A DNA stretch of 8,817 bases from positions 1 through 8,817 of the forward strand of contig JAQSVY010000038.1 of assembly GCA_029266935.1 (NCBI GenBank), read 5' to 3'. The stretch's first letter is position 1, and the number at the start of each line of letters is the position of its first letter. The stretch is from Burkholderiales bacterium (GTDB taxonomy: Bacteria; Pseudomonadota; Gammaproteobacteria; Burkholderiales; SG8-39). Positions 1 to 6,443 of the stretch are shown here, in pieces. A model generated the notes under the pieces. The model was not told where the DNA came from and made no database searches. It saw nothing but the letters and a program-made list of their open reading frames with translations. The position numbers and the translations under genes are program-made.

Positions 1-1143
1 GCTAAGACCCCCTACCGCGTCGGCATCACCGGCTCCTACGGCGGGCTCAACCTCGGCGACGAGGCGATCCTGCAATCGATCATCGCCGAGCTGCGCCGCG
101 AGCTGCCGGACGTCGAGATCACGGTGTTCTCGCGCGACGCGGAGGACACCAAGCGCCGCCACGCGGTGGAGCGCTCGATCCCGGTGCGCAAGATGTCGCG
201 CGCCGAGGTGGTGCCGGAGGTGCAGCGCCTCGACCTGCTGATCTTCGGCGGCGGCGGCATCCTCTACGACGCCGAGGTCAAGGTCTACCTGCGCGAGGTG
301 CTGGTGGCCAAGGAACTCGGCGTGCCAGTGATGGTGTACGCCGTAGGCGCGGGACCGCTCAAGGACCCCGCGGCGCAGGCGGCGGTGCGCGAGGCATTCG
401 AAGGCGTGCAGGCGATCACCGTGCGCGAGCGCGCGGCGCAGCAGGTGCTCGAGGAGGCAGGCGTGCACCGCGACGTGGTGGTGACCGCGGACCCGGCGCT
501 GCTCCTCAAGCCGGCGGCGCTGCCGCGCGGCTTCCTCAAGCGCGAGGGGCTGGAGGGGCGTCGGCGCCTCATCGGCATGTCGGTGCGCGAACCGGGGGTC
601 GCCGCGCCCGACATCGACCAGAAGGTCTACCACGGGCTGCTCGCCAACGCCGCGGACTTCATGATCGACCGCTGGGACGCCGACATCGTGTTCGTGCCGA
701 TGGAGCGCTCGGTGCTCGACACGCAGCACAGCCACGCGGTGATCGCCAGGATGCTGCGCGCACAGCGCGCCACCGTGCTCAAGGGCGAATATAGCGCTGC
801 CGAGATCCTCGCCATGATGGGGCGCTTCCAGTTCGCGGTCGGGATGCGCCTGCACTTCCTCATCTTCGCGGCGCTGCGCGGCACCCCGTTCGTCGCGCTG
901 CCCTATGCCGGCAAGGTCAGCGGCTTCCTCGAGGATCTGAAGCTGCCGGCGCCGCCTCTCAACCTGGTCAACCCGGGCCGCCTGATCGCCCACCTCGACG
1001 AGTCCTGGGACAAGCGCCGCTCGCTCAGGGCGCAGCTGCAGAAGTCGGTGCCGGCGCTCCAGGAGCGCTCCAGGGAGACGATCCGCATTGCAGTGAAGCT
1101 TTTGAAGGAGAAGAACTTCACGGACATCAAAGCGGCCGCCTAG
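1..1143 (+). CDS. Polysaccharide pyruvyl transferase family protein (CsaB-type), 5' end outside window
   Basis: The reading frame is open from the first base, so the start codon lies upstream of the window. The 380 visible codons cover nearly the whole family length. Seen: an N-terminal GGLNLGDEAIL motif (visible residues 14-24) matching the glycine-rich NxGDEAIL signature of CsaB/WcaK-like pyruvyl transferases, a FGGGGILYD loop (82-90) and a C-terminal GMRLH motif (281-285) followed by FIFAALRG-like sequence and an AGKVSGF segment. These are the PS_pyruv_trans (PF04230) hallmarks. Known for the family: transfer of a pyruvyl group from phosphoenolpyruvate to sugar residues of cell-wall or exported polysaccharides, as a soluble cytoplasmic enzyme. 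Its sugar acceptor cannot be read from sequence. The downstream oxidoreductase starts 10 nt after its stop, so the two are probably cotranscribed. Codon use matches the neighbours. Family assignment is firm; the CsaB label is by resemblance only. Confidence 0.88.
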   Translation, partial: AKTPYRVGITGSYGGLNLGDEAILQSIIAELRRELPDVEITVFSRDAEDTKRRHAVERSIPVRKMSRAEVVPEVQRLDLLIFGGGGILYDAEVKVYLREVLVAKELGVPVMVYAVGAGPLKDPAAQAAVREAFEGVQAITVRERAAQQVLEEAGVHRDVVVTADPALLLKPAALPRGFLKREGLEGRRRLIGMSVREPGVAAPDIDQKVYHGLLANAADFMIDRWDADIVFVPMERSVLDTQHSHAVIARMLRAQRATVLKGEYSAAEILAMMGRFQFAVGMRLHFLIFAALRGTPFVALPYAGKVSGFLEDLKLPAPPLNLVNPGRLIAHLDESWDKRRSLRAQLQKSVPALQERSRETIRIAVKLLKEKNFTDIKAAA

Positions 1144-1144
1144 T

Positions 1145-1148
1145 GGAG
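1145..1148 (+). promoter_or_regulatory. Shine-Dalgarno GGAG supporting the GTG start at 1154
   Basis: GGAG lies directly behind the stop codon of the pyruvyl transferase and 5 nt before GTG 1154. It decides the start, because the next in-frame candidates would remove the segment leading into the FAD-binding strand. Confidence 0.6.
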
Positions 1149-1153
1149 CCTAA

Positions 1154-2566
1154 GTGCCGGCTCTAGCGCGACCCGCTACGGAAGCGAGCCTCGAGCTGCC
1201 GCCGCGCCAGGCGCGCCTCGCCGCGGAGACCGACGTGCTGGTGGTAGGCGGCGGCCCGGCGGGCATCGGGGCCGCGATCGCCGCCGCCGACGCCGGCGCG
1301 CGCGTCGTGCTCGCCGAGCGCTACGGCTTCCTCGGCGGCAACGCCACCGCGGCGCTGGTCATGCCGCTCATGTCCTTCCACACCCAGCAGCCGGTGCCGG
1401 AGCAGAAAGGCGCCACCACGCTCCTGCCGACCGATCACGGGCCCGGCCAGCCGGTCGTGGCCGGTGTCTTGAAGAGATTGCTTGAGCGGCTGGTGCAGGC
1501 GGGCGGCGCCGTTGCGCCCTCGCTGTCCACCGGCTACGTCGTGCCCTTCGATCCGGAATGGTTCAAGCTGGTCGCGCTGGAGCTCCTCGACGAGGCGGGC
1601 GTGCAGTTCCTGTTCCATGCGTTCGCGAGCGGCGTCATCGAGGAAAGAAATGCCGTTAGCGGCGTAGTTTTCGAGACCAAGTCCGGGCCGCTCGCGATCC
1701 GCGCGCGCGTGGTGATCGATTGCAGCGGCGACGGCGACATCGCAGTGCAGGCCGGCGCGCCGCACGAGGTCGGCCGCGCCGACGGCCTGGTGCAGCCGAT
1801 GACGCTGATGTTCCGCATCGCCGAGTTCGAGCGCGCGGCCTTCGACGCCTACGTGCGCGAGAACCCGAAGGAATGGCGCGGGGTGCACGGCCTGTGGGCG
1901 CTCGTGCGCCGCGCCACGGAGGAAGGTCGGCTGGAGCTGCCGCGCGAGGACATGCTGTTCTTCGCCACGCCGCACGAGGGCGAGGTGAGCGTCAACAGCA
2001 CGCGCGTGACGCGCGTGCTCGGCACCGACGTCTGGGACCTTTCCTACGCCGAGTGGCACAGCCGCATGCAGATGCGCCAGATCGCCGCGTTCCTGCGCCG
2101 CTATGTGCCGGGCTTCGAGCGCTCGTACGTCGTGCAGAGCGGCGTCAACGTCGGCGTGCGCGAGACGCGCCGCATCCTCGGCGACTACCAGCTCAGCGCC
2201 GAGGACGTGCTCTCGGCGCGCAAGTTCGACGACGCCATCGCGCGCGGCTCCTACCCGGTCGACATCCACAACCCGAAGGGCAGCGGCACCGTGCTCAAGC
2301 GCCTGCCGCCGGGCGAGGCCTACGACATTCCGCTGCGCTGCCTGCTGCCGCGCGGCACCGAAGGCCTTCTCGTCGCCGGACGCTGCCTGTCGGGTACGCA
2401 CGAAGCGCATTCCTCGTACCGCGTGATGCCGATCGTCATGGCCACTGGCCAGGCCGCCGGCGTCTGCGCCGCGCTCGCGGCATGCCATGCAGTTTCGCCG
2501 CGTTCCATTTCTGTGGAAGATGTGCGCGCGGAGCTGCGCCGCCAGGGTGCGAGCCTGCGCATGTAG
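1154..2566 (+). CDS. FAD-dependent oxidoreductase (FAD_oxidored family)
   Basis: A 470-residue protein starting at GTG 1154, with GGAG at 1145-1148 five bases upstream. Seen: a Rossmann FAD-binding motif DVLVVGGGPAGIGAA (residues 27-41), the FLGGNAT segment just after the second strand, an internal CSGDGD motif at 190-195 and a C-terminal GLLVAGRCLS block at 404-413 followed by a THEAHSSYRVMP stretch and ATGQAAG. This order is that of the PF12831 FAD_oxidored family. The C411-containing block is the part that normally closes over the flavin. There is no signal peptide or membrane segment, so it should be cytoplasmic. Substrate unknown: members are often annotated only as FAD-dependent oxidoreductases. 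The 10-nt gap to the pyruvyl transferase suggests an operon, possibly in cell-surface sugar or cofactor metabolism, but that is inference. The gene is intact and of typical length. Confidence 0.9.
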   Translation: MPALARPATEASLELPPRQARLAAETDVLVVGGGPAGIGAAIAAADAGARVVLAERYGFLGGNATAALVMPLMSFHTQQPVPEQKGATTLLPTDHGPGQPVVAGVLKRLLERLVQAGGAVAPSLSTGYVVPFDPEWFKLVALELLDEAGVQFLFHAFASGVIEERNAVSGVVFETKSGPLAIRARVVIDCSGDGDIAVQAGAPHEVGRADGLVQPMTLMFRIAEFERAAFDAYVRENPKEWRGVHGLWALVRRATEEGRLELPREDMLFFATPHEGEVSVNSTRVTRVLGTDVWDLSYAEWHSRMQMRQIAAFLRRYVPGFERSYVVQSGVNVGVRETRRILGDYQLSAEDVLSARKFDDAIARGSYPVDIHNPKGSGTVLKRLPPGEAYDIPLRCLLPRGTEGLLVAGRCLSGTHEAHSSYRVMPIVMATGQAAGVCAALAACHAVSPRSISVEDVRAELRRQGASLRM

Positions 2567-2580
2567 TCGAAAAAGCGATA

Positions 2581-2616
2581 TTTACGCTCGCGGGCCTCCG
2601 TTACAGTAAGGCCCGG
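2581..2616 (+). promoter_or_regulatory. Putative promoter and short leader of the four-gene signalling operon
   Basis: In the 50-nt gap before the PAS kinase, TACAGT (2602-2607) is a 4/6 match to a -10 box and TTTACG (2581-2586) a 4/6 match to a -35 box, with a short 15-nt spacer. The ATG follows the -10 by 9 nt, so the leader would be only a few bases long. A weak ribosome-binding AAGG (2608-2611) sits 5 nt before the ATG. The local A/T content is higher than anywhere else in the flanking genes, which supports a regulatory role. Readthrough from the oxidoreductase gene remains possible. Confidence 0.4.
2591..2615. repeat. Perfect 7-bp inverted repeat around the putative -10 box
   Basis: CGGGCCT at 2591-2597 is the exact reverse complement of AGGCCCG at 2609-2615, with an 11-nt loop that contains the TACAGT -10 candidate. 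The right arm ends one base before the ATG at 2617. It could be a dyad operator, or in a readthrough transcript a hairpin covering the AAGG ribosome-binding bases. There is no U-tract, so an intrinsic terminator is unlikely. A smaller AGCG/CGCT dyad lies just upstream at 2574-2588. Confidence 0.5.
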
Positions 2617-4017
2617 ATGACAAACGAGAAAGAGCTCCGGCTGGTGCTGGATGCGTTGCCGGCCGCGGCGCTGCGCTGTGACCGCGACGGCCGCTATCTG
2701 TGGGTCAACCCGCTCTACGCCCGTTGGATTGGCAGCACGCCCGAGGCGCTGGCAGGCCGCACCATCGACGAGGTGCTCGGCGAGCAGGGCGCCCGCGAGC
2801 TCGCGCCCTACCTCGAGCGCGTGCGCAAGGGCGAGGAGCTGCACTACGAGCGCCTTGCCCACTATCCCGGCGTCGGCCCGCGCTGGATCCGCGCCACGCT
2901 CAAGCCGACGTTCAACGCCGCGCGCGAGCCCGACGGCTGGGTGGCGATCGTGCTCGACATCCACGACCGCAAGCGGGCCGAGGAGGCGCTCAAGCAGGGC
3001 GAGGCGCGAAAGGACGAGTTCCTTGCCGCGCTCGCGCACGAGCTGCGCAACCCGCTCGCGCCGATGCGCAACGCGGTGGCGATCCTCGGGCGCAAGGGCC
3101 CGCTCGATCCGGAAGTCGCCTGGAGCCAGGGCGTGATCGAACGCCAGATCGACCAGCTCTCGCGCCTGATCGACGACCTGCTCGACATCGAGCGCATCTC
3201 GCGCGGCCGGCTGCAGCTGCGCCGCGAGCTGGTGCCGCTCGAAGCCGTGGTCGACATGGCGCTCGAGCTCTCCCGCCCGCAGGTCAACGCCACCGGGCGC
3301 CACCTCTCGGTGCTCATGCCGAGCGAGCGCGTCACCCTCTATGCGGACGCGGCGCGCCTGGCGCAGGTGCTCTCGGCCCTGATCAAGAACGCCGCACGCG
3401 ACAGCGGCTCGCGCGAGGCCATCGGCTTAAGCGTCGTCGCCGAGAACCGCGAGGCGGTGGTGTCGGTGGACGGCGGCCCGCACGGGCTGGAAGGCCTCGG
3501 CATCGGCCTAGCGCTGGTGCGCGGCATCGTCTCGTTGCACGGCGGCAGGCTCGAGCAGCGGGGCACGGAATTCGTGGTGCGCCTGCCGCTCGCCGCCGCC
3601 AGCGCGCTGGCGCGCGAGCGTCCCGCCGCCCCCTACCTCGCGCCCCAGTCGCCCGGTTTGCGCGTGCTCGTCGCCGACGACAACCGCGACGCCGCCGACT
3701 CGATGCAGCGCATCCTCGCGCTCTTCGGGCACGAGGTGCAGGTCGCCTACGACGGCTCCACTGCGCTGCGTCTGGGCGAACAGTTCCGCCCGCGGGTGGC
3801 GCTGCTCGACATCGGCATGCCAGGCACCAACGGCTACGAGGTGGCGCGCGCGCTGCGGCGCAGCCAGGGCCCGCGCGTCACCCTTGTCGCGGTCACGGGG
3901 TGGGGCCAGGAAGCCGACCGCCGGCGTTCTTCCGAGGCCGGCTTCGACCACCACCTCACCAAGCCGGTCGACCCCGGTGCACTGAACAACCTGCTGGCGC
4001 AAGTCGCATCGAAGTAG
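2617..4017 (+). CDS. Soluble PAS hybrid histidine kinase/response regulator with shortened ATPase domain
   Basis: A 466-residue protein with no membrane segment. Domains in order: a PAS_4-like sensor (about residues 5-118, with NPLYARWIG and a closing DIHDRKRAEEAL linker), HisKA with phosphoacceptor H141 in LAHELRNPLAP, a HATPase_c-like domain (about 235-325) and a C-terminal receiver (351-466) with acidic pair D354/D355, phosphoacceptor D398 in LLDIGMP and K449 in LTKP. ATG 2617 was chosen because translation from there begins exactly at the PAS domain; the frame is also open upstream, but there it runs antiparallel to good coding sequence of another frame. Odd: the N-box is degenerate (ALIKNAARD, N258) and only 37 residues separate N258 from G295 of the GLGIGL box, against 60 in the paralogue at 6444-8282. 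The G1 box survives only as DGGPHG (285-290), and the F-box and ATP lid are gone. The receptor gene starts 15 nt downstream. Possible role: phosphatase, sink or scaffold in the relay. Confidence 0.88.
   Translation: MTNEKELRLVLDALPAAALRCDRDGRYLWVNPLYARWIGSTPEALAGRTIDEVLGEQGARELAPYLERVRKGEELHYERLAHYPGVGPRWIRATLKPTFNAAREPDGWVAIVLDIHDRKRAEEALKQGEARKDEFLAALAHELRNPLAPMRNAVAILGRKGPLDPEVAWSQGVIERQIDQLSRLIDDLLDIERISRGRLQLRRELVPLEAVVDMALELSRPQVNATGRHLSVLMPSERVTLYADAARLAQVLSALIKNAARDSGSREAIGLSVVAENREAVVSVDGGPHGLEGLGIGLALVRGIVSLHGGRLEQRGTEFVVRLPLAAASALARERPAAPYLAPQSPGLRVLVADDNRDAADSMQRILALFGHEVQVAYDGSTALRLGEQFRPRVALLDIGMPGTNGYEVARALRRSQGPRVTLVAVTGWGQEADRRRSSEAGFDHHLTKPVDPGALNNLLAQVASK
3028..3075 (+). 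repeat. Copy 1 of a near-identical 48-bp direct repeat in the kinase H-box
   Basis: This 48-base stretch encodes ALAHELRNPLAPMRNA. By eye it differs at only three positions from 7209-7256 in the second kinase. The conservation includes synonymous positions, so it reflects recent common origin, gene conversion, or strong shared codon bias. Confidence 0.75.
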
Positions 4018-4018
4018 A

Positions 4019-4025
4019 GGGGGAG
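4019..4025 (+). promoter_or_regulatory. Strong ribosome-binding site of the TonB receptor gene
   Basis: The purine run GGGGGAG starts two bases after the kinase stop codon and ends 7 nt before ATG 4033. It is the best Shine-Dalgarno match in the operon, so the receptor may be translated more strongly than the signalling genes around it. Confidence 0.6.
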
Positions 4026-4032
4026 TGGACGC

Positions 4033-5901
4033 ATGCGGTACCGGGTACTGGCCTCGCTTTGCCTATGGTCGGCGGCCGCAGGCGCGCAGGGCATTACGCT
4101 CGCGGCGCGCGATCTCGCCGACCTGTCGCTCGAGCAGCTCGCCAACGTGGCGGTATCCTCGGTGTCGCGCCGCGAAGAGCCCTTGTCGCGCGCGCCGGCG
4201 TCGATCTACGTCATCACCGGCGACGACATCCGCCGCTCGGGCGCGACCAGCCTGCCCGAGGCGCTGCGCCTCGCGCCGAACCTGCAGGTGGCGCGCGTCG
4301 ACTCGAGCCAGTACGCCATCACTGCGCGCGGCTTCAACAGCACCACCGCCAACAAGCTGCTGGTGCTGATCGACGGGCGCACGGTCTACACCCCGCTTTT
4401 TTCCGGCACGTTCTGGGACGCCCAGGACGTACTGCTCGAGGATGTCGCCCGCATCGAGGTGATCAGCGGCCCGGGCGCGACGCTGTGGGGCGCCAACGCG
4501 GTGAACGGCGTCATCAACGTCATCACGAAGAGCGCCGAGGGCACCCAGGGAACACTCGCTTCCCTTGGTGCCGGAAGCCAGGAACGCCAGGTCGTGGCAC
4601 GTCACGGCGGCGCGCTCGAAGGCGGCCACTACCGCCTGTACGCAAAGGCAGCCAAGCGCGACGAAACGTCGCTTCCGGGCGGGGCGTCCAATCGCGACCA
4701 GGCCGACCGTGCGCAGGTCGGCTTTCGCGCCGACTGGGGAAGTCCGGCCGAAGGCTTCACGCTGCAGGGCGACCTGTACGGCGGGGAGATCGACCAGGCG
4801 GCGCAGCCGCGCGAGATCGACGGCCTGAACGTGCTGGGGCGCTGGACGCGCGACTACGGCGACGGCTCGGCGCTGCGCGTCCAGGCCTACTTCGATCACA
4901 CGCACCGCGAGCACCGCGGCGTCTTCAAGGAAAACCTCGACTCCTACGACCTGCAAGCGCAGCACGCCCTGAAGCGCTATGGCCGCCATCGCCTGCTCTG
5001 GGGACTCGGGGTGCGCCACCACGACGACAAGATCGAAAACTCGGCCGCGCTCGCCTTCATGCCGGCGCAGCGCACGTTGAATGAGGCGCATGTGTTCGTG
5101 CAGGACGAGGTGTCGCTGCGCCCGGGGCTCGACCTTACCCTCGGCGCGAAGGCCGAAAGGAACACCTACACCGGTAACGAGTTCCTGCCGAATGCCCGCC
5201 TCGCCTGGCAGCCCACCGCGAACCAGCTGCTTTGGAGCGCGGTCTCGCGCGCGGTGCGCGCCCCTGCGCGCCTGGACCGCGACCTCTTCGCCCCGGGCAA
5301 CCCGCCGTTCACGCAGCTCGCCGGCGGGCCGGAGTTCCAGTCGGAAGTGTCTCGCGTATTCGAGCTCGGCTACCGCGCGCAGGCCGCGCAGAACCTGTCG
5401 TTCACGATCACCGGCTTCCACCACCAGCACGAGAACCTGCGCACGCTGTCGCCCTCGCCCGCGGGGCCGGTGATCGCGAACGGCCTCGAAGGACGCACCA
5501 CCGGCATCGAGGCCTGGGGCGCCTGGCGCGGCGCCGACTGGTGGCGCATCGAGGCGGGCGCGGTGCGCCTCGACCAGTCGCTCAAGCTCAAGCCGGGGGC
5601 TACCGACCTGCAGGCGCAGCCGGGCGGGGTCGCGGACCCGGAGAGCTGGGGCAAGCTGCGCGCCGCCTTCGATCTTGGCACCTCCCGCGAGCTCGACTTC
5701 ATGGTGCGGTACTACGGCGAGATCGAGGGCCGCAGCGTTCCCTCCTATGCCGCGCTCGACGCGCGGCTCGCCTGGCACCCGCGCCGCAACCTCGAAGTCT
5801 CGATCCTGCTGGAGAATCTGCTCGAGGCGCGCCACGTCGAATGGTCTCCCGGCGCCGAGTTCGAGCGCGCGGCGTCCTTGAAGCTCAGGATCGGTTTGTA
5901 G
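4033..5901 (+). CDS. TonB-dependent outer-membrane receptor
   Basis: A 622-residue precursor. The ATG follows a strong GGGGGAG (4019-4025) at 7 nt. Seen: a Sec signal peptide (MRYRVL, hydrophobic core to about residue 16, cleavage likely after AGA at 16-18), a short LSLEQLANVAVSSVSRRE segment that probably includes the TonB box, a plug domain (about 48-165) with YVITGDDIRRSG, AITARGFN, LVLIDGRTVY and the canonical GPGATLWGANAVNGVINVIT, then a beta-barrel to the C-terminus. Known for the family: energised uptake of siderophores, cobalamin, metals or sugars across the outer membrane using TonB-ExbBD, none of which is encoded here. At 622 residues it is near BtuB in size and smaller than FepA-type siderophore receptors. 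There is no N-terminal STN signalling domain, so any signalling would not follow the FecA route. The last residues are KLRIGL, lacking the usual terminal aromatic residue. It lies between a kinase gene and the YfiR gene, so it may be a sensory receptor or the operon's target. Confidence 0.92.
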   Translation: MRYRVLASLCLWSAAAGAQGITLAARDLADLSLEQLANVAVSSVSRREEPLSRAPASIYVITGDDIRRSGATSLPEALRLAPNLQVARVDSSQYAITARGFNSTTANKLLVLIDGRTVYTPLFSGTFWDAQDVLLEDVARIEVISGPGATLWGANAVNGVINVITKSAEGTQGTLASLGAGSQERQVVARHGGALEGGHYRLYAKAAKRDETSLPGGASNRDQADRAQVGFRADWGSPAEGFTLQGDLYGGEIDQAAQPREIDGLNVLGRWTRDYGDGSALRVQAYFDHTHREHRGVFKENLDSYDLQAQHALKRYGRHRLLWGLGVRHHDDKIENSAALAFMPAQRTLNEAHVFVQDEVSLRPGLDLTLGAKAERNTYTGNEFLPNARLAWQPTANQLLWSAVSRAVRAPARLDRDLFAPGNPPFTQLAGGPEFQSEVSRVFELGYRAQAAQNLSFTITGFHHQHENLRTLSPSPAGPVIANGLEGRTTGIEAWGAWRGADWWRIEAGAVRLDQSLKLKPGATDLQAQPGGVADPESWGKLRAAFDLGTSRELDFMVRYYGEIEGRSVPSYAALDARLAWHPRRNLEVSILLENLLEARHVEWSPGAEFERAASLKLRIGL

Positions 5902-5904
5902 GAC

Positions 5905-5908
5905 GAGG
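5905..5908 (+). promoter_or_regulatory. Ribosome-binding site positioned for a CTG start
   Basis: GAGG ends 6 nt before CTG 5915 and is the only well-placed Shine-Dalgarno for the YfiR-family gene. No ribosome-binding sequence sits at the right distance before the first conventional in-frame start, GTG 5945, which is preceded by CTCCTCCTT-type sequence. Confidence 0.55.
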
Positions 5909-5914
5909 GCTCCC

Positions 5915-6430
5915 CTGAAGAAAGCGCTCCTCCTCCTTCTGATCGTGCCCCTGTGCGCGCTCGGCCAGGCGCTCGAGCACGAGGTGAAGGCGGCGTACCT
6001 CTTCCGCTTCCTCTCCTTCGTCGAGTGGCCGCAGTCGACCTTCCTGCGGCCCGACTCGCCGATCGTGATCGGCGTGCTTGGCGCCGACGACGTGCTCGCC
6101 GAGCTGCGCGAGATCGTGCCCGGTCGCGTCGTGCAGGGGCGGCCGGTCGCGGCGGTGCGGCTGCACGAGGGGGCAAGCCTCGCGGGCGTGCACGTGCTCT
6201 TCGTCGGGCGCGAGGCGGGTGCGCAGCTCGCGCGGCTCGCGCCCACGCGCGGCGTCCTGGTGGTGAGCGACTCCGAGCGGGGCCTCGACCAGGGCGCGGT
6301 CGTGAACTTCGTGCGCGCCGAGGGTCGCGTGCGCTTCGAGGTGGCGCTCGACGCCGCCGAGCAGCGCGAGCTCAGGATCAGCTCGCGCATGCTCGCCGTG
6401 GCGAGCAGCGTGAGACCGGGGAAATTGTGA
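5915..6430 (+). CDS. YfiR-family (DUF4154) periplasmic protein, probable CTG start
   Basis: 171 residues when begun at CTG 5915. Seen: a textbook signal peptide (KKA, then five leucines, IVPLCALG, cleavage near residues 17-19) and then EHEVKAAYLFRFLSFVEWP, the characteristic N-terminal motif of YfiR/DUF4154 (PF13689). A central HVLFVGREA segment, GVLVVSDSERG, VNFVRAEGRVRFEV and a final ISSRMLAVASSV complete the family pattern. In Pseudomonas aeruginosa YfiR is a periplasmic repressor of the diguanylate cyclase YfiN and is itself bound by the lipoprotein YfiB. Here the downstream gene, starting 13 nt after the stop, encodes a CHASE8-like sensor kinase, so I infer that this protein gates that kinase. 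The mature part contains no cysteine, unlike P. aeruginosa YfiR, so disulfide-based redox control is unlikely. The first ATG/GTG/TTG in frame is GTG 5945, which would delete most of the signal peptide. Confidence 0.87.
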   Translation: MKKALLLLLIVPLCALGQALEHEVKAAYLFRFLSFVEWPQSTFLRPDSPIVIGVLGADDVLAELREIVPGRVVQGRPVAAVRLHEGASLAGVHVLFVGREAGAQLARLAPTRGVLVVSDSERGLDQGAVVNFVRAEGRVRFEVALDAAEQRELRISSRMLAVASSVRPGKL

Positions 6431-6433
6431 AGC

Positions 6434-6437
6434 AAGG
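6434..6437 (+). promoter_or_regulatory. Ribosome-binding AAGG supporting GTG 6444
   Basis: AAGG lies in the 13-nt gap after the YfiR-family stop codon and 6 nt before GTG 6444. It favours this start over the internal ATG at 6489, which begins inside the first membrane helix and lacks a comparable site. Confidence 0.5.
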
Positions 6438-6443
6438 CAAACT

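Noticed and set aside
1163..2488. A 441-codon minus-strand frame opposite the FAD oxidoreductase
   Set aside because: Composition is His/Arg/Ala-rich with no domain signature, and it mirrors a well-supported flavoprotein gene.
1720..2616. In-frame extension upstream of the soluble kinase that would add about 300 residues
   Set aside because: The extension is arginine-rich out-of-frame sequence over the FAD oxidoreductase gene. The kinase begins naturally at ATG 2617 with its PAS domain.
4033..4200. STN/FecA-like signalling domain at the N-terminus of the TonB receptor
   Set aside because: Only about 30 residues lie between the signal peptide and the plug, too few for the roughly 70-80-residue STN domain.
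2700..5084. A 794-codon plus-strand frame overlapping the soluble kinase and the receptor
   Set aside because: It is Arg/Ala/Pro-rich noise in another frame, spanning the boundary of two well-defined genes.
5885..5918. TCAGG/CCTGA inverted repeat around the CTG start of the YfiR-family gene
   Set aside because: It has a five-base stem with a 24-nt loop in GC-rich sequence, which is expected by chance and unlikely to be stable.
5915..5975. Lipoprotein signal (lipobox) around the signal-peptide cysteine of the YfiR-family protein
   Set aside because: The context is IVPLCALG, with proline at -2 and no L-[AS]-[GA]-C pattern. An ordinary type I cleavage site follows.
5945..6430. GTG 5945 as the start of the YfiR-family gene
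   Set aside because: It would leave only VPLCALGQ before the mature protein, too short for a signal peptide, and it has no spaced ribosome-binding site.
4063..6435. A 790-codon open frame on the minus strand opposite the receptor, YfiR-family and kinase genes
   Set aside because: It is a by-product of high GC and third-position bias. It has low-complexity Arg/Ala-rich composition and no recognisable motifs, while the plus strand carries clear domains throughout.
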